DNA from: SZUA-1535 sp964594175
GTDB lineage: Archaea > Aenigmatarchaeota > Aenigmatarchaeia > Aenigmatarchaeales > SZUA-1535
Assembly (NCBI GenBank): GCA_964594175.1
Contig: CAZQLM010000010.1
Coordinates: 1 to 20,885, forward strand
DNA length: 20,885 bases
Reading direction: 5' to 3'
The position numbers and the translations under genes were made by a program. Position 1 is the first letter of the stretch. Each line of letters begins with the position of its first letter. The notes beneath the pieces were generated by a model. That model was given only the letters and a program-made list of their open reading frames with translations. It did no database searches and was not told where the DNA came from. Positions 5,132 to 12,443 of this stretch are shown here, piece by piece.

Positions 5132-8100
5132 ATGAGAGCGTATTTTGAAACGCTTTGCCCAAATTGTGGCGAAAGAATAAGTGATGAAAGACTTTTGCAA
5201 GGTAGCCTTTGCGAGAAATGCATACCTCTCTCACTCTCATCAAAGGAAGAAATTTACCGTGAACTAAAACAAAAAAGAAAGCTTAACAAGCTTAGCGAAT
5301 ACTTCAGGCTTTACCATTCTTTTCGTGATTTTTCAAACTTTTTCAAAAAATTGGTTGGCCAGGAAATGTGGAGCTTGCAAAAAGTCTGGGCTAAGCGCAT
5401 GCTAGCAAACAAAAGCTTTTCTATTCTAGCTCCAACAGGAGTTGGAAAAACTACTTTTGGCTGTATAACAGCCATCTACTTAGCAAATAAAGGAAAAAAA
5501 TCTTATCTAATTTTCCCGACAGGTTTACTTGTTGAACAAACTTATGAAAAAATGGCAAAATATCTAGAAAAACTTGAAGAAAAACCAAGAATAATCTATT
5601 ATCATTCTGGTTTAAAAACAAAGCAAAGAAAAGAAACTTTGCAAAAATTAGAAGAAGGAGGATTCGATATATTAATAACAACAGAACGTTTTTTGATCAA
5701 GCATTTCGGTGTGATAAAAAAACATCTCTTTTCTTTTGTTTTTGTCGATGACGTTGATTCCTTTCTAAAATCCCCAAAAAATATAGACAAAATTTTTATA
5801 GCTCTTGGTTTTCCAGAGAATCTTGTTGAAAAAACTTTGGAGCTTGCAGAGCTTGTGCAAGAACAAAAAAGATTAGCAAGATTTGGAAAGAGAAGTGAAA
5901 GAATAGCCAAGAAAATAGAAACATTGAGAAGCTACATCCAAGGACACATGCCAAAACACAAACCTTTGCTTCTTGTCTCTGGTGCTACACCTAAAATAAG
6001 AAAAGGGAAAAGACTCTTTCTTTTTCAAGAACTTTTAGGCTTTCAACTTGGTTCAAAACCAGAGTTTTTGAGAAACGTTGAAGACTTTTACCTTTATTCA
6101 GAAAACCTTAAAGAAGATGTTTTTAAACTTTTCTCGAAGTTCGGCGGAGGATGTTTAATTTTTATTCCGATGGATTTGGGAAAAGAATTCGGAAGAGAGC
6201 TAAACGAATTTCTCCGCGAAAAAGGTGTTAAAAGCGAAATTTATGAAAAAATGGATCCTGAGCTCTTGGAAAAGTTCAGAAACGGCGAGTACGATTGTTT
6301 AATAGGAATGGCTTCTTTTCGCTCTCCTATAGCTCGTGGAATAGACTTACCTGAGCGTGTGAGATACGCTATTTTCGCTGGTGTTCCAAAATTTAAAATA
6401 AGGCTAAGCTGGGAAGAGTACAGCCCTTCAAGATTGCTAACGATTATAAAAAACATTCAGGAGTTTTTGCCTGAAGAAGAAAAGGAGGAAGCTTTGAAAA
6501 TTGTGCAGAACATAAGAAAAATAATTCCGATGAACAAAGAAATGATAGAAAAGATAAAGCTCGCTTTAGAGCAGAGTAAAGCTTTAGAGGGTTTTGAGGA
6601 ATACGCTAAAAACATTATTGCTCAAACAAGGGAATTCCTGAAAAAGGTAATTACTCCTCAACTCATAAAGAAAATAAAAGCTTCACCAGATGTTATTCTC
6701 GAATTTGAGGAAGGAGAAATGTTTTTAACTGTCTCGGACCCAGCAGCTTATTTGCAAGCAAGTGGTAGAACTTCGCGTCTATTCGCAGCAGGCCTGAGTA
6801 AAGGAGCAAGCTTTTTACTTGTTGATAGTGCTAAATCCTTTAACGATTTAAAAAGGAAGACAAAAGTCTACGAGATAGAATTTAAAGAATACGAACCAAG
6901 CTTTGCTGAAAAAATTTTTGAAAAAATAGATGAGGACAGAAAGCTAATAAGGGAAATAGCCTTGGGTAAAATAAAGCCTGAACTGAGAAGTTTCATAAAA
7001 ACAGCTTTGCTCATTGTGGAATCTCCAACAAAAGCAAAAACAATAGCCCGTTTCTTTGGCAGACCAGCTTTACGCTACGTAAACAACGTTCCAGTTTATG
7101 AAATAACCTCAGGTGATTACGTTCTGAACATAGTAGCTACAATGGGCCATTGTTTTGATCTTGTTTTTACAAAGGGATATCATGGCGTAGAGGTTTGCGA
7201 GAATGGAATTTATCCTGTTTACGATTTTATCAAGCGCTGCGCAGAATGCGGAGAGCAGTTTACAGAATATACCACTTGCCCAAAATGTGGAAGCGATAAA
7301 ATACTGAGCAAAGAAGAGATAATTCACGCGCTAAGAGAAATTGCTCAGGAATGCGATTTAGTTTTTCTTGCAAGCGATCCTGATAGTGAGGGAGAGAAAA
7401 TAGCCTGGGATATAGCCTGTGCGCTAAAGTTTTTCAACGCTAATATTCATCGCTTAGAGTTTCACGAAATAACAAGAAAAGCTATTTTGCATGCGATAGA
7501 GAATAAGCGCGAAATAAACACAAGCTTGGTTGAAGCACAAATAGTAAGAAGAATAGAAGACCGCTGGATAGGCTTTACTCTTAGCCAAAAGCTCTGGAAA
7601 GTTTTCAAGAACAGAAAGCTTTCCGCTGGGCGGGTGCAAACTCCTGTGCTCGGATGGATAGTAGAAAAAACAAAAGAAGCGAAAAAGAAAATACCGAAAA
7701 CCACAATTATCCTTGAAGGAAATCTAAGATTCGATGTAGAAGGAGATTATACAAAAATAGAAAAAGTTTCTGTCAGCATAGAAGAAAAGAAAACTTCAAT
7801 TTCACCCTTACCACCGTTTACAACAGACGCTTTGCTTAAAGAAGCTAGCAAATTTGGACTAAGCGTAGCCCAAATAATGCAAATAGCTCAGGATCTTTTC
7901 GAATGCGGTTTGATAACTTATCATAGAACAGATTCTACTACGGTTTCTTCTGTCGGGATAAGCATAGCAAAGGAGTATATAGAGAAGCACTATCCAGGTT
8001 TATTCAGGCCACGAAGCTGGAAAAAAGAAGGAGCGCATGAATGCATACGTCCTACAAAACCATGGAATAGAAGTGAGCTTCGCGATAATGTAATGCAGGG

Positions 8101-8710
8101 TTTGATAAAACTTCAAAAACCTTTAACCAAAATGCATTTGCTTTTGTACGATTTAGTTTTTAACCGCTTTATAGCGAGTCAAATGAAAGAAGCTTTAGTT
8201 GTTAAGCAAGTTATAACGTTCAGATTCGATTCAGTTGAAAAAAAGAGCGAACGCTTGGTAGAGATTATTGAAAACGGCTTTAACCTTTTACTCCCTGTAA
8301 AAGTACAAACTCCTGCACAAAGCGGAGAACTTAAAGTGGTAAAAACAAAGTTAAATCTAGTACCAAAAGCTTATCCATTCACGCAAGGCGAAATTATAGC
8401 GGAAATGAAGGAAAGGAACATAGGAAGACCTTCTACTTATGCAAAAATTGTGAGCGTGTTGTTTTTGCGTAAGTACATTTTTGAGAGAAATGGAAGGGTT
8501 TTTTCTACAGCACTTGGTGCAAAGGTTTACTGGTTTCTTTCTAAGAATTACGGAAAATATGTTTCTGAAGAGCTTACAAGAAAATTGGAAAAGGAAATGG
8601 ACGAAATAGAAAATGGAAAGAAAAATTATCAGGAAGTTATTAAAAATATGTACAAAGAGGTAAAGGNNNNNNNNNNAAGTAATTTTGGTTTAGAATTTCA
8701 AGTAACATAA
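5132..8710 (+). CDS. rgy: Reverse gyrase (3' end interrupted by an assembly gap)
   Basis: An ATP-dependent enzyme that introduces positive supercoils, found in hyperthermophiles; here a single chain of about 1180 residues before the gap. Order of motifs: N-terminal zinc finger (C9, C12, C27, C30); SF2 helicase-like half with Walker A APTGVGKT (100-107), DDVD (206-209), SGAT (283-286) and motif VI QASGRTSR (542-549); then a type IA topoisomerase with TOPRIM start LLIVESPTKAKTI (626-638), second zinc finger C703/C706/C716/C719, acidic DPDSEGE (749-755), catalytic Y930 in GLITYHRTDS, and EGAHECIRPT. Both zinc fingers are intact. Ten Ns at 8667-8676 fall in the last codons; the ten residues read after the gap (to 8710) may not be in frame, so the true C-terminus is unknown. 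It converges on the superoperon. Confidence 0.97.
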   Translation: MRAYFETLCPNCGERISDERLLQGSLCEKCIPLSLSSKEEIYRELKQKRKLNKLSEYFRLYHSFRDFSNFFKKLVGQEMWSLQKVWAKRMLANKSFSILAPTGVGKTTFGCITAIYLANKGKKSYLIFPTGLLVEQTYEKMAKYLEKLEEKPRIIYYHSGLKTKQRKETLQKLEEGGFDILITTERFLIKHFGVIKKHLFSFVFVDDVDSFLKSPKNIDKIFIALGFPENLVEKTLELAELVQEQKRLARFGKRSERIAKKIETLRSYIQGHMPKHKPLLLVSGATPKIRKGKRLFLFQELLGFQLGSKPEFLRNVEDFYLYSENLKEDVFKLFSKFGGGCLIFIPMDLGKEFGRELNEFLREKGVKSEIYEKMDPELLEKFRNGEYDCLIGMASFRSPIARGIDLPERVRYAIFAGVPKFKIRLSWEEYSPSRLLTIIKNIQEFLPEEEKEEALKIVQNIRKIIPMNKEMIEKIKLALEQSKALEGFEEYAKNIIAQTREFLKKVITPQLIKKIKASPDVILEFEEGEMFLTVSDPAAYLQASGRTSRLFAAGLSKGASFLLVDSAKSFNDLKRKTKVYEIEFKEYEPSFAEKIFEKIDEDRKLIREIALGKIKPELRSFIKTALLIVESPTKAKTIARFFGRPALRYVNNVPVYEITSGDYVLNIVATMGHCFDLVFTKGYHGVEVCENGIYPVYDFIKRCAECGEQFTEYTTCPKCGSDKILSKEEIIHALREIAQECDLVFLASDPDSEGEKIAWDIACALKFFNANIHRLEFHEITRKAILHAIENKREINTSLVEAQIVRRIEDRWIGFTLSQKLWKVFKNRKLSAGRVQTPVLGWIVEKTKEAKKKIPKTTIILEGNLRFDVEGDYTKIEKVSVSIEEKKTSISPLPPFTTDALLKEASKFGLSVAQIMQIAQDLFECGLITYHRTDSTTVSSVGISIAKEYIEKHYPGLFRPRSWKKEGAHECIRPTKPWNRSELRDNVMQGLIKLQKPLTKMHLLLYDLVFNRFIASQMKEALVVKQVITFRFDSVEKKSERLVEIIENGFNLLLPVKVQTPAQSGELKVVKTKLNLVPKAYPFTQGEIIAEMKERNIGRPSTYAKIVSVLFLRKYIFERNGRVFSTALGAKVYWFLSKNYGKYVSEELTRKLEKEMDEIENGKKNYQEVIKNMYKEVKXXXXSNFGLEFQVT
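8667..8676. other. Assembly gap (10 Ns)
   Basis: A run of ten N placed in the extreme 3' end of the reverse gyrase gene. The round number suggests a placeholder, so the true distance, and linkage of the left and right halves of the window, depends on the scaffolding evidence. Confidence 0.99.
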
Positions 8711-8767
8711 AAATATTTAAGGCTCAGTTATAAAAAATGAAAAAATGAAGAAATTTTTAAACTCTTC

Positions 8768-8805
8768 GAAAGTTAACTTGCAATTTTTCTATTCAAGTTA
8801 ATTTC
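8768..8805. terminator. Possible stem-loop at the convergent gene ends
   Basis: GAAAGTTAACTTG (8768-8780) pairs with CAAGTTAATTTC (8794-8805) with one bulged base and a 13-nt loop containing T5. It overlaps the pcc1 stop codon and lies downstream of reverse gyrase, so it could end transcription from both sides. Archaeal terminators do not need a hairpin, so this is tentative. Confidence 0.3.
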
Positions 8806-9016
8806 TGTTTTTCGCTAAACTCTTTATTGCGCGTAAATAAGAATTTATTCCGGCCTGCAGCATGCTTAGACGAGAAGAACGAATTTCTATCACGAGCCTT
8901 CCATTTTCAGCTTTTACACTTGCAGAAAACTCGCTATCCTTTTCCACTTCTATAGCTTTTTTAATTATTTCAGCATCTTCGCATGGAATTTGCAGCAAAG
9001 CTTCGTAAACGTCCAT
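8798..9016 (-). CDS. pcc1: KEOPS complex subunit Pcc1
   Basis: A 72-aa protein of the Pcc1/CTAG family, the dimerising subunit of the KEOPS complex that makes the universal t6A base on ANN-decoding tRNAs. Diagnostic features are the first strand and helix (residues 6-24, LLQIPCEDAEIIKKAIEVE), the central strand RLVIEIRSS and the final helix with SMLQAGINSYLRAIKSL. Length is usual for archaeal Pcc1. It is the last gene of the superoperon, 41 nt after rpoP. A TATA-like AATATAAAAA (9034-9043) centred about 23 nt upstream suggests it also has its own leaderless promoter. In many archaea prefoldin beta follows Pcc1; here reverse gyrase converges instead. Confidence 0.9.
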   Translation of the reverse strand: MDVYEALLQIPCEDAEIIKKAIEVEKDSEFSASVKAENGRLVIEIRSSRLSMLQAGINSYLRAIKSLAKNRN

Positions 9017-9057
9017 AATAAAAGTTGAGCTTCAATATAAAAATTTTTCAAAAAACA

Positions 9058-9189
9058 TCAAATTACAACTTTTTTTACAACTTTTGGTCTTTCTTTCATA
9101 AGGATCCTGTAACCACAATAAGGGCAACGAATTCTTTTACCAACTTCTTCCAAACTTATACTTTTTCCACAGTTAAGACATTTATACAT
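9058..9189 (-). CDS. rpo12: DNA-directed RNA polymerase subunit P (Rpo12)
   Basis: A 43-residue zinc-binding subunit of the archaeal RNA polymerase, equivalent to eukaryotic Rpb12, where it helps join the Rpo3 platform to the large subunit. The signature is complete: C4-L-N-C7, then C22-PY-C25-GYRIL and the RP at 34-35 that follow in this family. An AGGTGA Shine-Dalgarno (9195-9200) overlaps the stop codon region of eL43, 9 nt upstream, indicating coupled translation. It is too short for common ORF cut-offs. Confidence 0.95.
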   Translation of the reverse strand: MYKCLNCGKSISLEEVGKRIRCPYCGYRILMKERPKVVKKVVI

Positions 9190-9198
9190 AGTTTTCAC

Positions 9199-9453
9199 CT
9201 ATATACCAAGTACTTGTTTAAGAATTTTTTCTCCAGAAGATCTTGGCAAATAAGCACCGCCAGCCATTTTAAGTCCACATTTTTTACAAACCCATATGCC
9301 AGCAGCTTCTCTTTTCAGTGCGTATCTCTCGCATCTTGGGCACATATGCTTTTGTTTTTGAAGTTTCTCAATTTCCCTAACAACTTTTTTAGTTCTTGTA
9401 CCATATCTCGGTCCGAATCTTCCTGTAGAGCCTACTTTCTTGGTTTTTCCCAT
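9199..9453 (-). CDS. rpl37ae: Large ribosomal subunit protein eL43 (L37Ae)
   Basis: An 84-aa ribosomal protein with a basic, glycine-rich N-terminus (KVGSTGRFGPRYG) and a zinc ribbon C38/C41 and C56/C59, followed by the conserved AGGAYLP segment. It binds 23S rRNA in the large subunit. Length and all four zinc ligands are normal. It lies 35 nt after rrp42 with only a weak GGCGGT Shine-Dalgarno (9459-9464), and is followed by rpo12, the usual archaeal gene order. Confidence 0.96.
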   Translation of the reverse strand: MGKTKKVGSTGRFGPRYGTRTKKVVREIEKLQKQKHMCPRCERYALKREAAGIWVCKKCGLKMAGGAYLPRSSGEKILKQVLGI

Positions 9454-9488
9454 TTTTACCGCCTTATTTTTCTTTATGCTTCAAGTAT

Positions 9489-10265
9489 TTAAGCTTTTAC
9501 TATTCCAACCACTTTTTCGTATTTTTCAAGAGCAATTTTTATCATATTTTTAACTTCTTGCTCAGTAAAAAATCCACCATGCCCTTTCTGCATCGCACAA
9601 ATTTTGTTATCTACTATTGTTACAGTAAAGCGCGCATCCATAGCTTCTTCCTCTTCTTTACACGGATCAAGCAATATTTTATTCCCTATTTTCGCAAAAG
9701 TAAACGGAATTGGTATTTTTCGAACCGGAAGGGGTTCAAGTTTTTGAGAATAATCTATTTCGTTTTTCTCTTCATCATATTTTGGAAATTTTGCATTCAA
9801 TAAGGCTGCAATAGCTCCAATACCGCTAGCATCTATCAAATTTCCATCATCGTTGAGCACATGTATATCTACGAAAACTCCCCATACTTTTTCTCCTTCT
9901 TTTATGCAAAGCTTTTCAAAATCTATTGCTCCACTTTCTCTTATACCTCTATCCACTACACGTGCAAGCTCTATCGCCTGTTCTCCTGGCGGTCCTGGCT
10001 CGAATTCTGGTGATGCTACAGGCGGAAATTCTGCATTAACTATTAACAAACCTTCATTTGGAGCGTCTGGAAATGGCTCTTCCACAGATAGCTTAACACC
10101 AACGGCAACAACAGTTTCTCCGAATTTTACCAAAGCGGAGCCTTCTGCTTTTTTGTAAATACCTTTTTCAATTTCAATCTTTCTTTGATCAAGAAAATCA
10201 CGAGCGTTAATACGAGAGTTCTCTTCGACAAGCTTTCTCACATATTCCCTTTCTGGTTTGAGCAT
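9489..10265 (-). CDS. rrp42: Exosome subunit Rrp42 (non-catalytic RNase PH-like)
   Basis: A 258-aa RNase PH-fold subunit that pairs with Rrp41 to build the hexameric ring of the archaeal exosome, which degrades and tails RNA from the 3' end. Visible family segments are RKIEIEKGIYKKAEGSALVKFG, the NAEFPPVASPEFEPGPP loop, and the C-terminal GHGGFFTEQEV. It lacks the paired acidic residues of Rrp41, as expected of the structural subunit. A GTG at 10274 would add three residues, but the Shine-Dalgarno GAGGTGA at 10271-10277 overlaps it and stands 5 nt before the ATG at 10265; I therefore choose 10265. The gap to the rrp41 stop is 5 nt, so translation is likely coupled. Confidence 0.96.
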   Translation of the reverse strand: MLKPEREYVRKLVEENSRINARDFLDQRKIEIEKGIYKKAEGSALVKFGETVVAVGVKLSVEEPFPDAPNEGLLIVNAEFPPVASPEFEPGPPGEQAIELARVVDRGIRESGAIDFEKLCIKEGEKVWGVFVDIHVLNDDGNLIDASGIGAIAALLNAKFPKYDEEKNEIDYSQKLEPLPVRKIPIPFTFAKIGNKILLDPCKEEEEAMDARFTVTIVDNKICAMQKGHGGFFTEQEVKNMIKIALEKYEKVVGIVKA

Positions 10266-10270
10266 ATCCT

Positions 10271-11002
10271 TCACCTCTCTTCGGCTATTTTAACATATTT
10301 GTTTTTTATTACACTCTTCTGAAGCTCGTATACTTGCATACAACCCTTTTTAGCAAGTTCCAGGCATTTTTCAAACTCTTCCAAGCTGAGCTCTCCATCC
10401 ATTTGTAAAAGCACTATTTTATTGCCTCGTGGCACAATTGCTACAGGCATGTCTACTTCTCCGTAATTATCTTCTTTTCCGTTGATATCCAAAACTATAT
10501 GGCCTTCTACTTTACCAACAGAACAAGCGGATATGAAATCTTTCATTGGAACACCAGCATCCGCTATAGCTAAAGAAGCGGCATTAATAGCAGCGCATCT
10601 TGTAGAGCCATCGCTTTGAAGCATTTCAACATATACATCTATTACTGTTCTTGGAAATTCCTCTATACAGACAATTTCGGTGAGAGCTTCTTTTATTACC
10701 TTAGAAATTTCTATAGATCTCCTACTAGTACCGGGTTTTACTCGTTCCTCTGTTGAAAATGGAGCCATGTTATAGCGAAAATTTATTATGGCTTTTTCCG
10801 GATCTTGTAAATGTTTAGGGAACATAGGTCTCGGACCGTAAACTGCTGCTACTGCTACAGAGTTTCCAAAACGAAACATGGCAGAGCCATCAGCTCTGCT
10901 TATTATTCCCACCTTTGCTTCCATTTCACGAAGTTCATCTAAGGCTCTACCATCCAAGCGTTTACCATCTATAATAAGCTTTTCAGGTTTTCCACTTTTC
11001 AT
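10271..11002 (-). CDS. rrp41: Exosome catalytic subunit Rrp41
   Basis: A 243-aa RNase PH-like phosphorolytic 3'-5' exoribonuclease, the active subunit of the archaeal exosome. It begins with RLDGRALDELR (15-25). Phosphate and RNA contacts are expected at R94-R95 in PGTSRRS. The catalytic aspartates are D178 and D184 in NGKEDNYGEVDMPVA, with the six-residue spacing known for active archaeal Rrp41. QSDGSTRCAAINAAS (129-143) is the family signature. Its ATG overlaps the rrp4 stop (ATGA), with GGGTGAT just upstream, so the two are translationally coupled. Confidence 0.97.
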   Translation of the reverse strand: MKSGKPEKLIIDGKRLDGRALDELREMEAKVGIISRADGSAMFRFGNSVAVAAVYGPRPMFPKHLQDPEKAIINFRYNMAPFSTEERVKPGTSRRSIEISKVIKEALTEIVCIEEFPRTVIDVYVEMLQSDGSTRCAAINAASLAIADAGVPMKDFISACSVGKVEGHIVLDINGKEDNYGEVDMPVAIVPRGNKIVLLQMDGELSLEEFEKCLELAKKGCMQVYELQKSVIKNKYVKIAEER

Positions 11003-11682
11003 TTTTCATCACCCTCAAGCAGTTTTGCAACTTTTTCTGTTAGCCCAGAAATATGGCTTTCCTTTTCTATAAGTAGAATAGCCTTTGTTGCGAGAGCTTC
11101 GTTTCCGCCTTTTATCCATATAACTCCGTTCTGCCCCACTATTATCTGACATCGAGTTTTTTCTTTTATCATTTCTATCATTGATCCTTCCTTTCCTATC
11201 ACCCTAGGAACCTTGTATGGCGTAATTCTTACCAATTTTCCTCCACGAAGCTTTTTCGCCTTTGGATCATTCATAGAAAGTGTAACTATTCCAGAGCGTG
11301 AAATTTGCAGAACGCGCGCATAAATAATTTCACCTATATCATAATACTTGGAAATATCTGTTTTAGTTACGTCAACATATTCTTTGACAGCTTCTCCGAG
11401 AAGAAGGACCCCAACATAAGGGGAATTTATGTTAACGTTCCAAAAAGTTGGTTGTACATCCTCTATAATACCGATGATACCATCTCCTGGGCGGGGCATG
11501 TATTTTCCGCTAAGCGGAATAACAGAAACTAGTCTTTCTTTTATCTTTACAAGCCCAGTAACTTTAGAAACTATTTCCTCTCCGTCTCTATAAGTTCCGT
11601 AACCAGGCAGAATATCCATACCTCTTGCCAGCGTTTGTCCAGGAATAACAACGTCTCTCTCATTAACAAATATCTCGCTCAT
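10999..11682 (-). CDS. rrp4: Exosome RNA-binding subunit Rrp4
   Basis: A 227-aa cap subunit of the exosome that feeds RNA into the Rrp41-Rrp42 ring. Three parts are visible: an N-terminal beta domain (to about 60, with VVIPGQTLARG), an S1 domain (about 62-137, YMPRPGDGIIGIIEDV to GIVTLSM), and a KH domain (about 148-210, KVPRVIGKEGSMIEMIKEK and QNGVIWIKG). Its stop overlaps the rrp41 start by 4 nt; its own start lies 5 nt from the SBDS stop with an AGGTGAT Shine-Dalgarno. Csl4, the alternative cap, is not in this window. Confidence 0.97.
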   Translation of the reverse strand: MSEIFVNERDVVIPGQTLARGMDILPGYGTYRDGEEIVSKVTGLVKIKERLVSVIPLSGKYMPRPGDGIIGIIEDVQPTFWNVNINSPYVGVLLLGEAVKEYVDVTKTDISKYYDIGEIIYARVLQISRSGIVTLSMNDPKAKKLRGGKLVRITPYKVPRVIGKEGSMIEMIKEKTRCQIIVGQNGVIWIKGGNEALATKAILLIEKESHISGLTEKVAKLLEGDEK

Positions 11683-11687
11683 TTACA

Positions 11688-12386
11688 TCACCTTTTTTGC
11701 GTAATTACAACATCTCCATTTGTAAGTTTATTAAGTCTATCAAAAACCTCAGCTTGCAGCCCAGCCGGAATTTCAAGAAGGCATGCGAAAGAGCCATCGC
11801 CAAGCCATTGTTCGCTTTTCAATTTACCAAGTTCCCTTACAACACCGTAGCATTTTCCTGCATAAGCAGCAGGAATCTTTATCTGAAGCTCTATTTTTTC
11901 AAACCTTATTGGAATAACTCTTTGAATAGATTTGAGCACATCTTTTACCTGCTCTTCTACTGGTTTATACAAATCAATATTAATCTTTGCGATCTCCATA
12001 GCGTTTAATATTCTCTCTATTGTGTGCGGAGCGCCTGTTTGCGGATTTATAGATTCTTTCGCAATTATGCTTGCTATCAATCTTCTTTTTTCTTCAAGTA
12101 TTTTTCTCCTCTGCTCTGTTGTTAGCTGTATTTCTCCTTTGATTATAATATACCTTGCTATTTCCACAATATCTTCGCTTCCAAAAACCTTTCTTAAATC
12201 ATCTCTGGAGCTTCTCAATCCCTTTTTTGCATCTTCAAAAATATCTTGCACGGCAAGAACCTCTTCTGAAGGTATATTCTTACCACTCTTCAAATCTATT
12301 GCCTTTTCAGGATCAACTAATACTTCAAATTTTTTACCAAACTTTTCAAATCTCGCTATTACAGCTTTATCAACAGAAACTGGCAT
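11688..12386 (-). CDS. sdo1: Ribosome maturation protein SBDS homologue
   Basis: A 232-aa archaeal orthologue of Shwachman-Bodian-Diamond protein, which works on the large ribosomal subunit; eukaryotic SBDS helps release the anti-association factor eIF6. The N-terminal domain shows RFEKFGKKFEVLVDP and the DIFEDAKKG stretch; domain II has LTTEQRRKILEEKRR; domain III ends near residue 230 with the ferredoxin-like AYAGKCYGVVRELG region. Length is normal. It is the first gene of the superoperon: a TATA box at 12409-12418 lies about 28 nt before its ATG, without Shine-Dalgarno, so the superoperon mRNA is probably leaderless. Proteasome alpha often precedes SBDS in archaea; here it is absent. Confidence 0.96.
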   Translation of the reverse strand: MPVSVDKAVIARFEKFGKKFEVLVDPEKAIDLKSGKNIPSEEVLAVQDIFEDAKKGLRSSRDDLRKVFGSEDIVEIARYIIIKGEIQLTTEQRRKILEEKRRLIASIIAKESINPQTGAPHTIERILNAMEIAKINIDLYKPVEEQVKDVLKSIQRVIPIRFEKIELQIKIPAAYAGKCYGVVRELGKLKSEQWLGDGSFACLLEIPAGLQAEVFDRLNKLTNGDVVITQKR

Positions 12387-12408
12387 GAAAGAATATTGAG
12401 AATGGAAT

Positions 12409-12418
12409 GTTTATAAAT
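12409..12418 (-). promoter_or_regulatory. TATA box of the exosome superoperon
   Basis: On the minus strand ATTTATAAAC precedes the SBDS ATG by about 28 nt. It should drive SBDS through Rpo12 as one transcript. Confidence 0.55.
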
Positions 12419-12443
12419 ATTTAAATTATTAGAAAGGCTTGGA

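Noticed and set aside
9025..9492. Plus-strand 155-codon frame opposite eL43 and rpo12
   Set aside because: It covers two well-identified minus-strand genes and its product is Phe/Ser-rich with no domain.
11932..12399. Plus-strand 155-codon frame antisense to SBDS
   Set aside because: The opposite strand is a clear SBDS orthologue; the long frame reflects codon bias.
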